Positions 24,864-33,151 of a DNA stretch of 64,000 nucleotides are shown piece after piece. The position numbers and the translations under genes are program-made. This DNA is from Lachnospiraceae bacterium (GTDB lineage: Bacteria > Bacillota > Clostridia > Lachnospirales > Lachnospiraceae), in assembly GCA_910574195.1 (NCBI GenBank), contig CAJTBF010000019.1, positions 1 to 64,000 on the forward strand. The letters run 5' to 3'. Position 1 is the first letter of the stretch. Every line of letters begins with the position of its first letter. The notes under the pieces were generated by a model. That model was not told where the DNA came from and did not search any database. It saw only the letters and a program-made list of their open reading frames with translations.

Positions 24864-27426
24864 TTATTCTACCATATAGAAATGACTGTTCCGTTCCACA
24901 AATTCATTGGTAGATTCCGCCTTTACTGTAAAATAGAGGATATTGCCGCTTACATAAATATATTCCTGCTGCCCGTCTTCCGAATTGCCGGCCAAAGGCG
25001 TCAATCTTTTTGTTTCCGGCCGATAGAGCGCTGTATCGTCCTGCCGCATACAGGCGATAACCAGTTCCCCTTCCGGAGTATACAAATAATTCATGGCAAG
25101 AATGTCCGGCTGCTCCATACTGCTTTGTTCATCCTCTCCGAAATGATGTTCTACGCCCTGTCTGGTCTCCGGATCATACTGGACCACAGTCTGTTTCTCT
25201 GCAAAATAAATAGAACCGTCTGCCATAAAGCGGCCTGTTCCGACACCCGCATATTCATTAGAAAAGGTAGCCAAATGTTCTCTTTCCCCTGGCTTCGTCT
25301 GCTGATAAATTCCAAGAGTTCCCGCCTCCGTATCTGTACTTATATAAAAAATGCTTTTCCATCTTCATAATTTAAGAGCATGCCTCGTGCCGAAAAATAT
25401 AAAAGTCCTGCCATCTCCTCCGGTGATATTTTCTCTTTCTCCTGCTTCACCAGAATCCCATAGAGCTTTTCCGCCGTCTTGTCAAAAGAAAGCACTCCTT
25501 CCTCTTCATAATCCGCACTCCAGCCCTCTGCAACTTTTACCGGCTCTGCATCCAGATTTTCCGTATCATAAAAACAAGCGAAACTCTGTCCTTCCTCTGT
25601 TCTACATACTGCAAAAATATAATCCTCCACCTCAAGGACCGGCATCGCTTTGTCCCCATAGAAACATCCTGCGCCAATCCAGTTGGATTTCAATTTCTCA
25701 CCATCCCTGGTAACTTCATGAAGTCCCTCCAAATTATTAACCCAGAGTATTTTATCCTGGAAAATACCACTGCACTGATCAAAATATCCACCCACATTAG
25801 CATCCTTTCCGGAATTAACATAACGACTATAACTCTCTTTTCGGAATTCATAATTGGTCATATCTTTCTTCCCAAATGGAGTCATATTATTCCAGACACT
25901 TGTGGCCAAATCAAATTGCACCGGCTCCGGTAACAGATTTGAAATAGACAATACGCTCCACAGAGTAAAAAATAACACAGCCACATTCAGTGCCATCTTT
26001 ACTAACGTTGCAGGAGAAGCAGAATATCCCTTCTTTTCGCCTTCTACCAACTTGTTACAGTCTTTCTGATTCCAGACGCGACCATTCTCCTGTAAAAAAC
26101 GGCGACGGATCCAGTAACGCCAAATCATCGGATCCAAATTTTTATCCGGCAGCGACTGTTCCAGATTCAAGGGCGGCAGATATTTACCCAAATATTGTAT
26201 TACATAATCCACAGTCGCATAATGATTAGGAATAATTTTCTGAGAATCAAAAGCTGTAACCCGCCCGCAAAGCTCCTGCGACTTCGGAATATCCGCCATA
26301 ACCTCCTTTATACGAATTGGCTCTTTTAATTGGTAGGATAAAAACACATTGTCCACAAATCCCCGCGGAAGACAAATTCCCACCAGTTTATTCTCACAAA
26401 ATACCGCACAGCCTTTTTCCAGCATAATCAAATCTTCACCCACACATTGCCGCGTGGAAGTAGTAGAATACGTGGATGCCAGACGGTTTCTCATTCTCTT
26501 TTCCATAATATCTGTCATCACAGCAGTCGCACCGTAATTGCTTCCAAGCATCCCGCTTGTTTCCGCCAGCACCACATCCTGTCTAAATTCATTTACTGCT
26601 TTCTCTATATTATAGGAATTTGTAACCGTAGTGGACGTCATCTCTGTGGTTTGCAGTCGGATCATCTCACGAATTTTATACAATTCCAGCTTTGTCTTTC
26701 CCTTCGTTGTATCCAACTCCGGAGCTCGATAAAGCCATTGACAGTAACCGGTATAATGACTAAGATTAGCCGGCGTACAGGTGATAGCCGGCGTAAAACC
26801 TTTTAAAACAGCCTCGCCCTCTTCCTGAGATACCTGAAGATCTCCGTAGATTCCCGTGACACAGGCACTGCTAAAATAATGGGTCAGACCATAATCCAGA
26901 GATCTGCTCCGCCGTATCATTCCGTCCTGCGGCATCTCAATTTCAAAAAATGTGGCGGACGATTGCCGGACTTTTTCCCTTTCGGAGCATCATAAGCCGC
27001 AAGTTCTTTCTGAAGAACCTTTTGTGCATCCATTGCCTGCTCCAGGGCATCCGCATTCCGCAAATCCGATTTTCGTCTCTGTTCATTTACAAAGGGTAGA
27101 AAAAGAAGTTTTCCTATCTCAACTAACCCTCCGTGAAACAGAGCCAATCCCAGACAAAATACTACAAGAAATCCACCGGCTAAGGCCGCAATGCCGACTA
27201 CCACCGGTAGCAACATTCCGAACACTCCCACATGAAGCATAATAAAAAAAGGAACCATCGCAAGCAGTGCAGGAAATATAATTTTCCAAGATAATATATC
27301 TGCCACTGTCTTTACCTGATCCCGAAACCGCAGCTTTCCTTTTTTCTGATATGTACTCAGCTGGCAAATATACTCTTCCAGTCCCAAATAATCAATCGAT
27401 CTCTGCCTATATTCTTCTTTTGTCAT
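24864..27426 (-). pseudogene. Large membrane protein gene split by two -1 frameshifts
   Basis: Three consecutive frames (27426-26917, 26935-25340, and 25337-24864) read on as one protein of about 850 residues if a base is restored at each of two A6 runs (26945-26950 and 25346-25351, + strand). The joins give HFFEIEMPQD and KAFFYISTDTEAG, and neither downstream frame has a ribosome site. Residues ~50-110 hold two long membrane segments (IIFPALLAMVPFFIML, GGFLVVFCLGLALF). A further helix (MALNVAVLFFTLWSVLSI) lies in the middle, and the C-terminal part is a soluble, repetitive beta-rich domain. I do not recognise the family. It may be a real pseudogene, a phase-variable gene, or a sequencing artefact. 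A perfect U UUU UUG slippery heptamer at the first site also allows programmed frameshifting. Confidence 0.7.
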
Positions 27427-27545
27427 CTAAATCTTCCCCCTGATCAATTTCCTGGATTATTGTTCCAAATACAGAATAACAGATCTGACAATTTGCGTCA
27501 ATGACCCCTGAATATTAGACTTCCTAATCTGCCGCCACATGAATT

Positions 27546-28133
27546 TTATGGCACCAGAAGTATACTTTTCACGATTCCCCGTAATTTTACCGCCACAGTT
27601 ATTGCGGCCACACACAGAAGGAAATCCGCCTCCACTGTCAGTAAAAAACAATGGAACAAAAGAATCTTCCAGGTAACTTCCTGAAAAAGCAGAAAACGAC
27701 AGATTAAAAAGTAGTAGAACATCCCGATTCCATAATATACCAATAGTCCAACAACAGAAATAAACAATAATTTTATAAATTTCCATGTCCCGGACCATTC
27801 GCGCAGCCATGCCATAACATAAGCTGCAACAGCAAACCCAATCAGATATCCAAAAGTCGGACGGAGCAGATAAGACAGGCCTCCACCCGAAGCAAATACC
27901 GGTACCCCGGCCAATCCGACCAGCAGATATACACCAACGCTGGCCATTGCCAGTCTCTTTTCCAATAGAAGCCCCGCAAGCAGCACAAAAAACCATTGCA
28001 ATGTAAAATGCATCGGCACGGGTTCCGTAGGAAGTGTAATTTTTAGAAATGCACCGGCAGCAATCAATGCAGAAAATAAGCCGCCTATGGTCAACTCCTG
28101 AATGGACAAAAACGTTGTCTTCTTTTTCATCAT
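27546..28133 (-). CDS. bioY: BioY-family biotin transporter S component
   Basis: A 195-residue integral membrane protein of the BioY family, which takes up biotin alone or with the ECF module. The family pattern PTEPVPMHFTLQWFFVLLAG-LLL lies after the first helix, followed by VGVYLLVGLAGVPVFASGGG-LSYLLRPTFGYLIGF, a BioY signature. Six helices are expected. The start is one of two adjacent ATG codons (28133 or 28130) behind AGAGG. I see no convincing BirA operator upstream. It lies 119 bases upstream of the broken membrane-protein gene on the same strand; a link is not evident. Confidence 0.92.
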   Translation of the reverse strand: MMKKKTTFLSIQELTIGGLFSALIAAGAFLKITLPTEPVPMHFTLQWFFVLLAGLLLEKRLAMASVGVYLLVGLAGVPVFASGGGLSYLLRPTFGYLIGFAVAAYVMAWLREWSGTWKFIKLLFISVVGLLVYYGIGMFYYFLICRFLLFQEVTWKILLFHCFLLTVEADFLLCVAAITVAVKLRGIVKSILLVP

Positions 28134-28246
28134 AACCTCTTTCAAATCAAAACAGAAATTTTACCGGTCAACCTCTGCGCCGTACCATATTCCGCTCATC
28201 CTCTCATTCTCTCCTTTACCACCTTACACTTCTAAAGATGAATATC

Positions 28247-28405
28247 CTTTATTACTCTTCACGGTTCAGGAATGCGCAATCCAGCGCATTCCGTGAGAAC
28301 AGATTTACACAGAGACAACAGTAAGGGGCGATTTTTGCGCAGCAAAACTTTAAGTATCGCCCCGAACCGTTGCTATGAGCGGCCTCGCAGGCCGTGAATA
28401 ATAAC
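28247..28405. repeat. MITE-like element with inverted TTATTA...TTCACGG ends
   Basis: The left end reads TTTATTACTCTTCACGG, and the right end on the other strand reads GGTTATTATTCACGGCC. Inside are perfect hairpins GGGGCGAT/ATCGCCCC and GGAATGCGC/GCGCATTCC. No ORF. The ~159-base size and inverted ends fit a miniature element; a related end is at 24785. Confidence 0.5.
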
Positions 28406-28444
28406 CAGCCTTTTTTAGCAGACTCATTATAACAAAAGACAGAA

Positions 28445-28473
28445 TTGAAGTAAATAGAAGAAAAGACTATAAT
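28445..28473 (+). promoter_or_regulatory. Promoter of the two-component operon
   Basis: TTGAAG (28445-28450), 17-base spacer, TATAAT (28468-28473). The ~130-base leader that follows holds a hairpin with arms CCAGGC and GCCTGG. Confidence 0.75.
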
Positions 28474-28606
28474 AGAAAGTGAAAGTACTCAGGCAGAACG
28501 TGTATCTCCTCTACCAGGCAGCACGGTGCCTGGTGCAGTGTGAACAGTAATACTCAGCCCATAATACTTGTACAGGCACTTATCATACAGAAACAGGAGG
28601 CATTTC

Positions 28607-29287
28607 ATGCAATATCATTGTTTAATCATAGACGACGAAAAACTACTTGCCGACAGCACAGCGGAATATTTTAATCTGTTCGACGTAAAAACAGCAGCCG
28701 TATATTCTGCTGCTCAATGCCGCGCTTTTTTCCAGAGGCATACCACTGAACTTCTTCTGCTGGATATCAACCTTGGAGACGGCAGCGGATTTGAACTCTG
28801 CAAGGAACTCCGAAAAAAAACAAAGATCCCCATTTTATTCATTTCCGCACGCACCAGTGAAGACGACCAGATCATCGCACTGCATATCGGAGGCGATGAT
28901 TATATTCAAAAACCTTATTCCCTCGGTGTTTTGCTCGCAAAAGTAAAAATTATACTAAAACGGTATGGTCACGGGACACAAACTGAATATTCTGATGAAC
29001 GACTATGCATTGATTTTCATACAAAACAAGTGCTCGTAAAAGGAAAACCTGTGAAATTAACGCCACTTGAATTTCGTTTGTTATCTTATCTGGTGCAAAA
29101 TAAAAATAAAGTTATTTCAAAACAAGAATTGTTCGCCCAGGTCTGGGAGAACTCCTTCACGGGAGATGGCACCCTGAATGTACATATCCGAAAAATACGG
29201 GAGGCTATTGAAGAGAAACCAAGCGACCCAAAATATATTTTGACCGTATGGGGAGACGGCTATCGTTTCCAGGGAGGCACGCCATGA
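28607..29287 (+). CDS. OmpR/PhoB-family response regulator
   Basis: A 226-residue DNA-binding regulator. The receiver domain (residues 1-118) has the acidic pair IIDDE, the phospho-acceptor Asp in LLLLDINLGDG, and the Lys in QKPYS. The C-terminal winged helix includes LTPLEFRLLSYLVQNKNKVI-SK and ends with TVWGDGYRFQG, the OmpR signature. The start is the ATG at 28607, behind a perfect AGGAGG. The stop overlaps the sensor kinase start (ATGA), so the two are co-translated. Its targets are not known; a candidate site lies at 30701-30718. Confidence 0.95.
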   Translation: MQYHCLIIDDEKLLADSTAEYFNLFDVKTAAVYSAAQCRAFFQRHTTELLLLDINLGDGSGFELCKELRKKTKIPILFISARTSEDDQIIALHIGGDDYIQKPYSLGVLLAKVKIILKRYGHGTQTEYSDERLCIDFHTKQVLVKGKPVKLTPLEFRLLSYLVQNKNKVISKQELFAQVWENSFTGDGTLNVHIRKIREAIEEKPSDPKYILTVWGDGYRFQGGTP

Positions 29288-30603
29288 GAAAGCAAATAAT
29301 TCCGGTGATTCTGCTATTTCTATCTCTTACAGAAATTGTTTCTCTTTTTTTCTTTGCACTCCAGGATACTGAAAATCGACAGGACATGATTTTGATCAAT
29401 GAAGCAGTCCAATCGATTCAGAATAGCTGGAATACTCTGGAAATGTATGAAGACAAAACCGGTCTGGATTATGTTGTCCTGAACCAAAAAGGAACTGTTG
29501 TATTCCGAACAAAGTCAGGCTTAAACGAAAGTATTCACAGTGCGGTTCTTCACGGTGACACCATATTGGATCTTTATACCGGAGATCTGGTAATTGGAAA
29601 AATTCTCCTGAACAACCGCAGCCTTCTGATCTTTCAGAGCCAAAAACGTTCCCTTATCTGCATCCTGTCTCTGCTCATATTTTTGCAGGACGGTCTTTGT
29701 ATCGGTTATACCTTCTATTTAAACCGTACAATTATCCATCCTTTTCAAAAACTAAAAGGGTTTGCAGAACGTATTGCAGATGGTAATCTGGATATTCCTC
29801 TTGCCATGGACCGGCAAAATCTCTTTGGTGCATTTACGGAAAGTTTTGATCTTATGCGTTCGGAATTGAAAAAAGCCCAGAAAGCAGAGGCAAAAGCCAA
29901 TGCAGATAAAAAGGAACTCGTCGCCAAACTTTCTCATGACATCAAAACTCCTGTTGCAAGTATCAAAGCCGCTTCCGAAGTGGGTGCTGCCTTGACTGCC
30001 GAAGAAAGAACCAGAGAAAATTATCTACGCATCATTCAAAAAGCCGACCAGATCAACACGCTTATCCATAATCTGTTTTCTGCAACGTTAGAGGAGTTAA
30101 AGCAACTCTCCGTCACACCGGAGGATCTGGAAAGCAAAGAATTGAACCGTTTGCTGGAAAATGCGGATTATCTGCACCGCTCCCGGATTCCGGTTATTCC
30201 CGATTGCCTTTTTTATGCAGACCGCCTCCGTCTGCAGCAGGTATTGGACAATCTATTTTCCAATTCTTATAAATACGCAGATACGGAAATTTTACTGTCC
30301 GTCTCCAAAGACAAACAGCATCTTTTCATACAGATGGAAGACTATGGCGGCGGTGTTCCTGTGGAAGAACTGCCTCTTTTAAAAGAAAAATTCAAGCGCG
30401 GAAGTCATACAGAACATACGGAAGGAGCAGGTCTGGGACTCTATATCTCCGATCATTTTATGAAAGAGATGCAGGGAGAACTCATTCTTCAAAATGGTAT
30501 ACATGGGCTAAGAGTCACCGTGGTACTTTCTTTATCTGGATTTTCCACTGCTGATATATCAAAAACGAAACATGATTCTTATCTCCTAAAAAATCACACA
30601 TAG
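29284..30603 (+). CDS. Sensor histidine kinase
   Basis: A 439-residue membrane kinase. Helix 1 (IIPVILLFLSLTEIVSLFFF) and helix 2 (LICILSLLIFLQDGLCIGYTF) enclose a ~90-residue outside domain, followed by a HAMP domain (HPFQKLKGFAERIADGNLDI). The phospho-acceptor is in KLSHDIKTPVASI. The ATPase domain has the N box NLFSNSYKYAD, G1 MEDYGGGVP and G2 GAGLGLYIS. It phosphorylates the response regulator encoded just upstream. The signal is unknown. Kinases of this shape often control an adjacent exporter, but the next DNA here is prophage. Confidence 0.93.
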   Translation: MRKQIIPVILLFLSLTEIVSLFFFALQDTENRQDMILINEAVQSIQNSWNTLEMYEDKTGLDYVVLNQKGTVVFRTKSGLNESIHSAVLHGDTILDLYTGDLVIGKILLNNRSLLIFQSQKRSLICILSLLIFLQDGLCIGYTFYLNRTIIHPFQKLKGFAERIADGNLDIPLAMDRQNLFGAFTESFDLMRSELKKAQKAEAKANADKKELVAKLSHDIKTPVASIKAASEVGAALTAEERTRENYLRIIQKADQINTLIHNLFSATLEELKQLSVTPEDLESKELNRLLENADYLHRSRIPVIPDCLFYADRLRLQQVLDNLFSNSYKYADTEILLSVSKDKQHLFIQMEDYGGGVPVEELPLLKEKFKRGSHTEHTEGAGLGLYISDHFMKEMQGELILQNGIHGLRVTVVLSLSGFSTADISKTKHDSYLLKNHT

Positions 30604-30700
30604 TAAACCATTTTCGCATACAAATTCTTCCTACAATGTACAGACCACTTTTTTCATCTGGTTACTCCAACAAACGTAAGTACAAAATATTTAATACTGT

Positions 30701-30718
30701 TTTAAGGAATCTTTAAAA
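30701..30718 (+). promoter_or_regulatory. Candidate OmpR-type operator (direct repeat)
   Basis: TTTAAGG (30701) and TTTAAAA (30712) are half-sites 11 bases apart, the spacing used by OmpR/VanR-type dimers, about 100 bases past the kinase gene. No gene follows in host DNA. Confidence 0.35.
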
Positions 30719-30842
30719 TTTTTACTATTTTCTTTCATAACGAAACTACGCTGTTTTTTTCGGAATCCCGCGGAAATAGGGCGTTTTTTGAACATCCAAT
30801 AGCAGGTAAAATCATGCAAAAAAATTAATAAAAATCAATTAC

Positions 30843-30864
30843 GTTAGTGACAAGTTAGCGACAA
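30843..30864 (+). repeat. 11-base tandem repeat near the prophage edge
   Basis: GTTAGTGACAA directly followed by GTTAGCGACAA; could be an integrase arm site or part of the att region. Confidence 0.4.
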
Positions 30865-31059
30865 ATTACATAGATCTGAATTTGATCCATTTTTCGTCAG
30901 TGAAAAATTTTGTTGTTACAGGCAAATAAGGTCGCATTTTTATATAAAAGAAGCCGGTGAGGACACCCTCGCCGGATACAGTCATTGACTTTTCAGTATT
31001 CTTTACAAATGTTTCTTCTATACTTATTTTGAGGAGTATGTTATAATCTTTATGGAAAG

Positions 31060-31085
31060 GGCGGCTTGTGTTCGCCGCCTTTTTC
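31060..31085. terminator. Hairpin terminator at the left end of the prophage
   Basis: Arms GGCGGC and GCCGCC with loop TTGTGTTC; TTTTT follows on the plus strand and CTTTCC on the minus, so it can serve the 45-residue minus-strand gene and any rightward transcript. Confidence 0.65.
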
Positions 31086-31102
31086 TGCGTTTTTGGGGCT
31101 GT

Positions 31103-31240
31103 TTATTCGGCCTCTTTTTCTTTTCTCGGCTTTGCATCTACAATTCGTCTTATCAATTCTAAGATTTCATGCTCGCTATGCCCTTTCTCGTCACACCATT
31201 CGATGACTTCTTTAATTTCTTTTTTATCCATCTCGTCCAT
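31103..31240 (-). CDS. 45-residue charged protein in the repressor module
   Basis: A small gene with good signals: GGGAGAAAGGAG before the ATG at 31240, a near-consensus promoter, and a terminator hairpin just after the stop. The product is highly charged and helical (KKEIKEVIEWCDEKGHSEHE) with a Lys/Glu-rich tail. I do not recognise it. Its promoter overlaps an 18-base operator that matches those of the adjacent XRE gene, so it is probably repressed by that protein. An antirepressor or Cro-like role is possible. Confidence 0.65.
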   Translation of the reverse strand: MDEMDKKEIKEVIEWCDEKGHSEHEILELIRRIVDAKPRKEKEAE

Positions 31241-31294
31241 CTGTTCTCCTTTCTCCCTTTTGGGTTATTGTCCGTTGTTCCTTTGGACAATTAT

Positions 31295-31323
31295 ATAGTA
31301 ACATATATTTCACTACTTGTCAA
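31295..31323 (-). promoter_or_regulatory. Promoter of the 45-residue gene
   Basis: TTGACA (31318-31323), 17-base spacer, TACTAT (31295-31300) on the minus strand. The -35 shares bases with operator O1. Confidence 0.75.
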
Positions 31324-31339
31324 CACTAATTTTAGTGTT
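31322..31339. promoter_or_regulatory. Operator O1, perfect 18-base palindrome
   Basis: AACACTAA-TT-TTAGTGTT. It overlaps the -35 of the leftward promoter of the 45-residue gene, and matches O2 and O3 beyond the XRE gene. Confidence 0.75.
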
Positions 31340-31340
31340 T

Positions 31341-31568
31341 TTAAAAGTATTTTATCTTTTCTTCATCTGTTGGTATTATCTCTATTATGTCGGACGGTTC
31401 CAACCGTAGGATTAAGCATATTGTATTTAGCGTATCTACTGATATGCCATGTCCTTTGCGAATATGTTGCATTGTACCCTCTGACATTATTTTATCTTTT
31501 CTCATTTTAGTACTGGTGTATCCTCTATTAGATAATTCTTTCAAAATATCAATCTTGTATCGCCACAT
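31341..31568 (-). CDS. XRE-family (Cro/C1-type) repressor
   Basis: A 75-residue helix-turn-helix protein consisting only of the DNA-binding domain: MWRYKIDILKELSNRGYTST at the start, IMSEGTMQHIRKGHGISVDTLNTIC as the HTH, ending LRLEPSDIIEIIP. Short XRE proteins of this type are common in Firmicutes phages and mobile elements. The start is the ATG at 31568 with GGAGTGATGAT upstream; a longer frame to 31631 is not supported. It has its own promoter and is flanked by three copies of an AACACTAA-N2-TTAGTGTT palindrome, its likely operators. Confidence 0.88.
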   Translation of the reverse strand: MWRYKIDILKELSNRGYTSTKMRKDKIMSEGTMQHIRKGHGISVDTLNTICLILRLEPSDIIEIIPTDEEKIKYF

Positions 31569-31602
31569 ATCATCACTCCTTTTTTCTTCTTTTCTTTTAC
31601 TC

Positions 31603-31631
31603 ATTATAATACACAAATCGCAAAAAATCAA
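31603..31631 (-). promoter_or_regulatory. Promoter of the XRE repressor gene
   Basis: TTGATT (31626-31631), 17-base spacer, TATAAT (31603-31608) on the minus strand. It lies 22 bases from operator O2. Confidence 0.8.
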
Positions 31632-31652
31632 CTTTAAAAATATTTTTTAAAA

Positions 31653-31697
31653 AACTTTAATTTTAGTGTTTACAAACATTAATATTAGTGGTATAAT
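31653..31697 (+). promoter_or_regulatory. Rightward promoter with operators O2 and O3
   Basis: TTTACA (31669-31674), 17-base spacer, TATAAT (31692-31697). O3 AACATTAA-TA-TTAGTGGT (31675-31692) fills the spacer exactly, and O2 AACTTTAA-TT-TTAGTGTT (31653-31670) lies just upstream with centres 22 bases apart. Repressor binding should block this promoter. Confidence 0.8.
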
Positions 31698-31753
31698 ATA
31701 ACCACAACGAGGGACACAAAACAACTTCAAATACAGGAGGATATGGAACTCCA

Positions 31754-31843
31754 ATGAGTGAAGCATTGGAAAAGCTGACAACCGTAGGAACCGCAAAAGA
31801 CGTAAACGGAGATTTTGCATACCATTTTTTCAAATTAAAATAA
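31754..31843 (+). CDS. 29-residue protein, first gene of the rightward unit
   Basis: A very small frame beginning SEALEKLTTVGTAKDVNG and ending HFFKLK. Its ATG overlaps the stop of a four-codon frame (ATG GAA CTC CAA TGA) that starts right after AGGAGG, so expression may depend on translational coupling. Function unknown; the small size keeps confidence low. Confidence 0.45.
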   Translation: MSEALEKLTTVGTAKDVNGDFAYHFFKLK

Positions 31844-31891
31844 CCACACCGCCCACCCGGCGGGGGATACGTCAGGAGAAAGAAGGGGAAA

Positions 31892-32053
31892 ATGAGAAGA
31901 ATAAAAAGAAAAACCGTATGGGCTTATCTGGACGGCAAAAAGCTAGTTGATGTAGTGCAAGCGGCACTTGACAATCATATGATGGTTGACGGCCTAAAAG
32001 AGCAGCTTATCAAAGAAAATCCGGGACATGAAGTAACTTTTAAATACCAATAA
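31892..32053 (+). CDS. 53-residue basic protein, second gene of the rightward unit
   Basis: The product starts with a basic stretch (RRIKRKTVWAYLDGKKL) and ends NPGHEVTFKYQ. AAGAAGGGG lies three bases before the ATG. It is followed directly by a terminator hairpin. With the 29-residue frame it forms a short operon under the operator-covered promoter at 31669. No family is recognised. Confidence 0.6.
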   Translation: MRRIKRKTVWAYLDGKKLVDVVQAALDNHMMVDGLKEQLIKENPGHEVTFKYQ

Positions 32054-32061
32054 TGAGTACA

Positions 32062-32090
32062 GGCGGCGGGATAATCCTCGCCGCCCTTTC
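32062..32090 (+). terminator. Terminator of the rightward two-gene unit
   Basis: Arms GGCGGCG and CGCCGCC, then CTTTCCTGTTT on the plus strand; it also ends leftward transcripts from endolysin only weakly, as there is no T-tract on that strand. Confidence 0.7.
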
Positions 32091-32097
32091 CTGTTTA

Positions 32098-33072
32098 TCA
32101 CGGTGTGATCTTGATCTGGATTGCTTCAATCGCCCGCTTCATGCCAACGGAGCCGGTTGTAAATCCTGCCTCAATCCAGCCGGTCCATCCCACATTTGCG
32201 GAATGAGTCCTGTATAGCAGCTTCTTCCCTGCCGGAAGCCCGGATGCTTCAATCTCAATCGCTTCGATCCGCTTATTCTTTCCTACCGTACCGATCACGA
32301 TATCATGCCGGATATTCTTATACAGCTTCCAACCGATGTCCTGAATGTGGGCTTTCACGTTCAGCGCTACCCCGGGGAGTTTCCGGGTATCGATCTTGAG
32401 GGCTTCCACCTGTTTTCCGCAGCCGGTTGTTCCGGACACCTGCCCGTCATGCACCGGATCCAGCCACCCAAGATCCTGTACATGAGTGCGATAATACAGG
32501 CCGTGATTGTTTGCTGCGTTTCCGGGGATCTGCTTTGGTTTTTTAGATCCTGCCGTTCCCGATGCCCCGGAAGTACTTTCTGTATTGATACATTCCAGAA
32601 TTCCATCCCATGGATAATTGTAATACGCACATGTGTGACTTTCCCATCCTGTCTGGTCTCCTTCTGCTCCGTCAATTCCACCTGTTTCACTGATTGAGAA
32701 TTCCATCAGCAGATCCGGCTGTGCAGACAAACACATAGCCGTATGACATGCCTCATTCAAATAAATATCCCCTGCCTGTGCAATATATCCGGAACTCATT
32801 GGATGCCAGCGGAAATTCCCCGCAGCGCACATACACGCCCGCATATTCCCGGTATACGTTGCACCGCCGCAGGAGATTCCGGCCGCTTCGTATGCGGAAA
32901 TAATCGCAGAACTGCAGTCCCGGTCCCCCTGTTTTACTTTATATGTTTTCCCATCAACTACTACATCACAGGTACCTTCTCCATCACCCCAGCGGCTATA
33001 CTGACTGTATCCATGCCAGTTATGATTTACCAGATGTTTCATCAATTCTACTGCTGCCTGTTTCTTTAACAT
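32098..33072 (-). CDS. Phage endolysin: NlpC/P60-like peptidase with three ChW repeats
   Basis: Degrades peptidoglycan at the end of the lytic cycle. The N-terminal domain (residues 1-165) has a catalytic Cys in QGDRDCSSAI and a His in NEACHTAMCL, like NlpC/P60-type phage endolysins. A Gly/Ser/Lys linker follows (STSGASGTAGSKKPK). Residues ~190-324 consist of three clostridial hydrophobic-W repeats, with the units THVQDLGWL, AHIQDIGWK and THSANVGWT, which should bind the cell wall. AAGGAGAAAGAT precedes the ATG. The holin lies upstream on the same strand, with a toxin cassette in between. Confidence 0.9.
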   Translation of the reverse strand: MLKKQAAVELMKHLVNHNWHGYSQYSRWGDGEGTCDVVVDGKTYKVKQGDRDCSSAIISAYEAAGISCGGATYTGNMRACMCAAGNFRWHPMSSGYIAQAGDIYLNEACHTAMCLSAQPDLLMEFSISETGGIDGAEGDQTGWESHTCAYYNYPWDGILECINTESTSGASGTAGSKKPKQIPGNAANNHGLYYRTHVQDLGWLDPVHDGQVSGTTGCGKQVEALKIDTRKLPGVALNVKAHIQDIGWKLYKNIRHDIVIGTVGKNKRIEAIEIEASGLPAGKKLLYRTHSANVGWTGWIEAGFTTGSVGMKRAIEAIQIKITP

Positions 33073-33104
33073 ATCTTTCTCCTTCCTGTCAGCGTTTGCA
33101 CTGG

Positions 33105-33138
33105 CACAAAAAAGAAAGCCCGTTCAAATTCCCGGACT
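33105..33138 (-). terminator. Leftward terminator of toxin cassette 1
   Basis: On the minus strand arms AGTCCG and CGGGCT, followed by TTCTTTTTT. It lies just left of the opposing RNA promoter, so a full toxin mRNA would be antisense to that whole RNA. Confidence 0.65.
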
Positions 33139-33151
33139 CTCCAAATTTTCA

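Larger units (their letters stand above)
30604..31059. other. AT-rich host/prophage junction region
   Basis: No convincing gene. It contains the candidate response-regulator site (30701-30718), an 11-base tandem repeat (30843-30864), a hairpin GCCGGTGAGG/CCTCGCCGG (30953-30976), and an extended -10 box TGT-TATAAT (31039-31047). The left attachment site is expected here, but without the other prophage end it cannot be fixed. Confidence 0.5.

Noticed and set aside
27457-27996. 179-residue frame opposite in phase to bioY
   Set aside because: It lies almost wholly inside bioY on the same strand in another frame, is rich in Cys/Trp/Arg without pattern, and is a shadow.
28146-28246. BirA operator or biotin riboswitch upstream of bioY
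   Set aside because: No convincing GTTAAC-type inverted repeat was seen; regulation left open.
31039-31085. Extended -10 box directly followed by a hairpin, a possible ~30-base transcript
   Set aside because: No -35 match, and the hairpin is explained as terminator of the 45-codon gene; kept only as a note.
31068-31298. 76-residue plus-strand frame over the 45-codon gene
   Set aside because: Ser/Phe-rich shadow without ribosome site; the minus-strand 45-codon frame has promoter, ribosome site and terminator.
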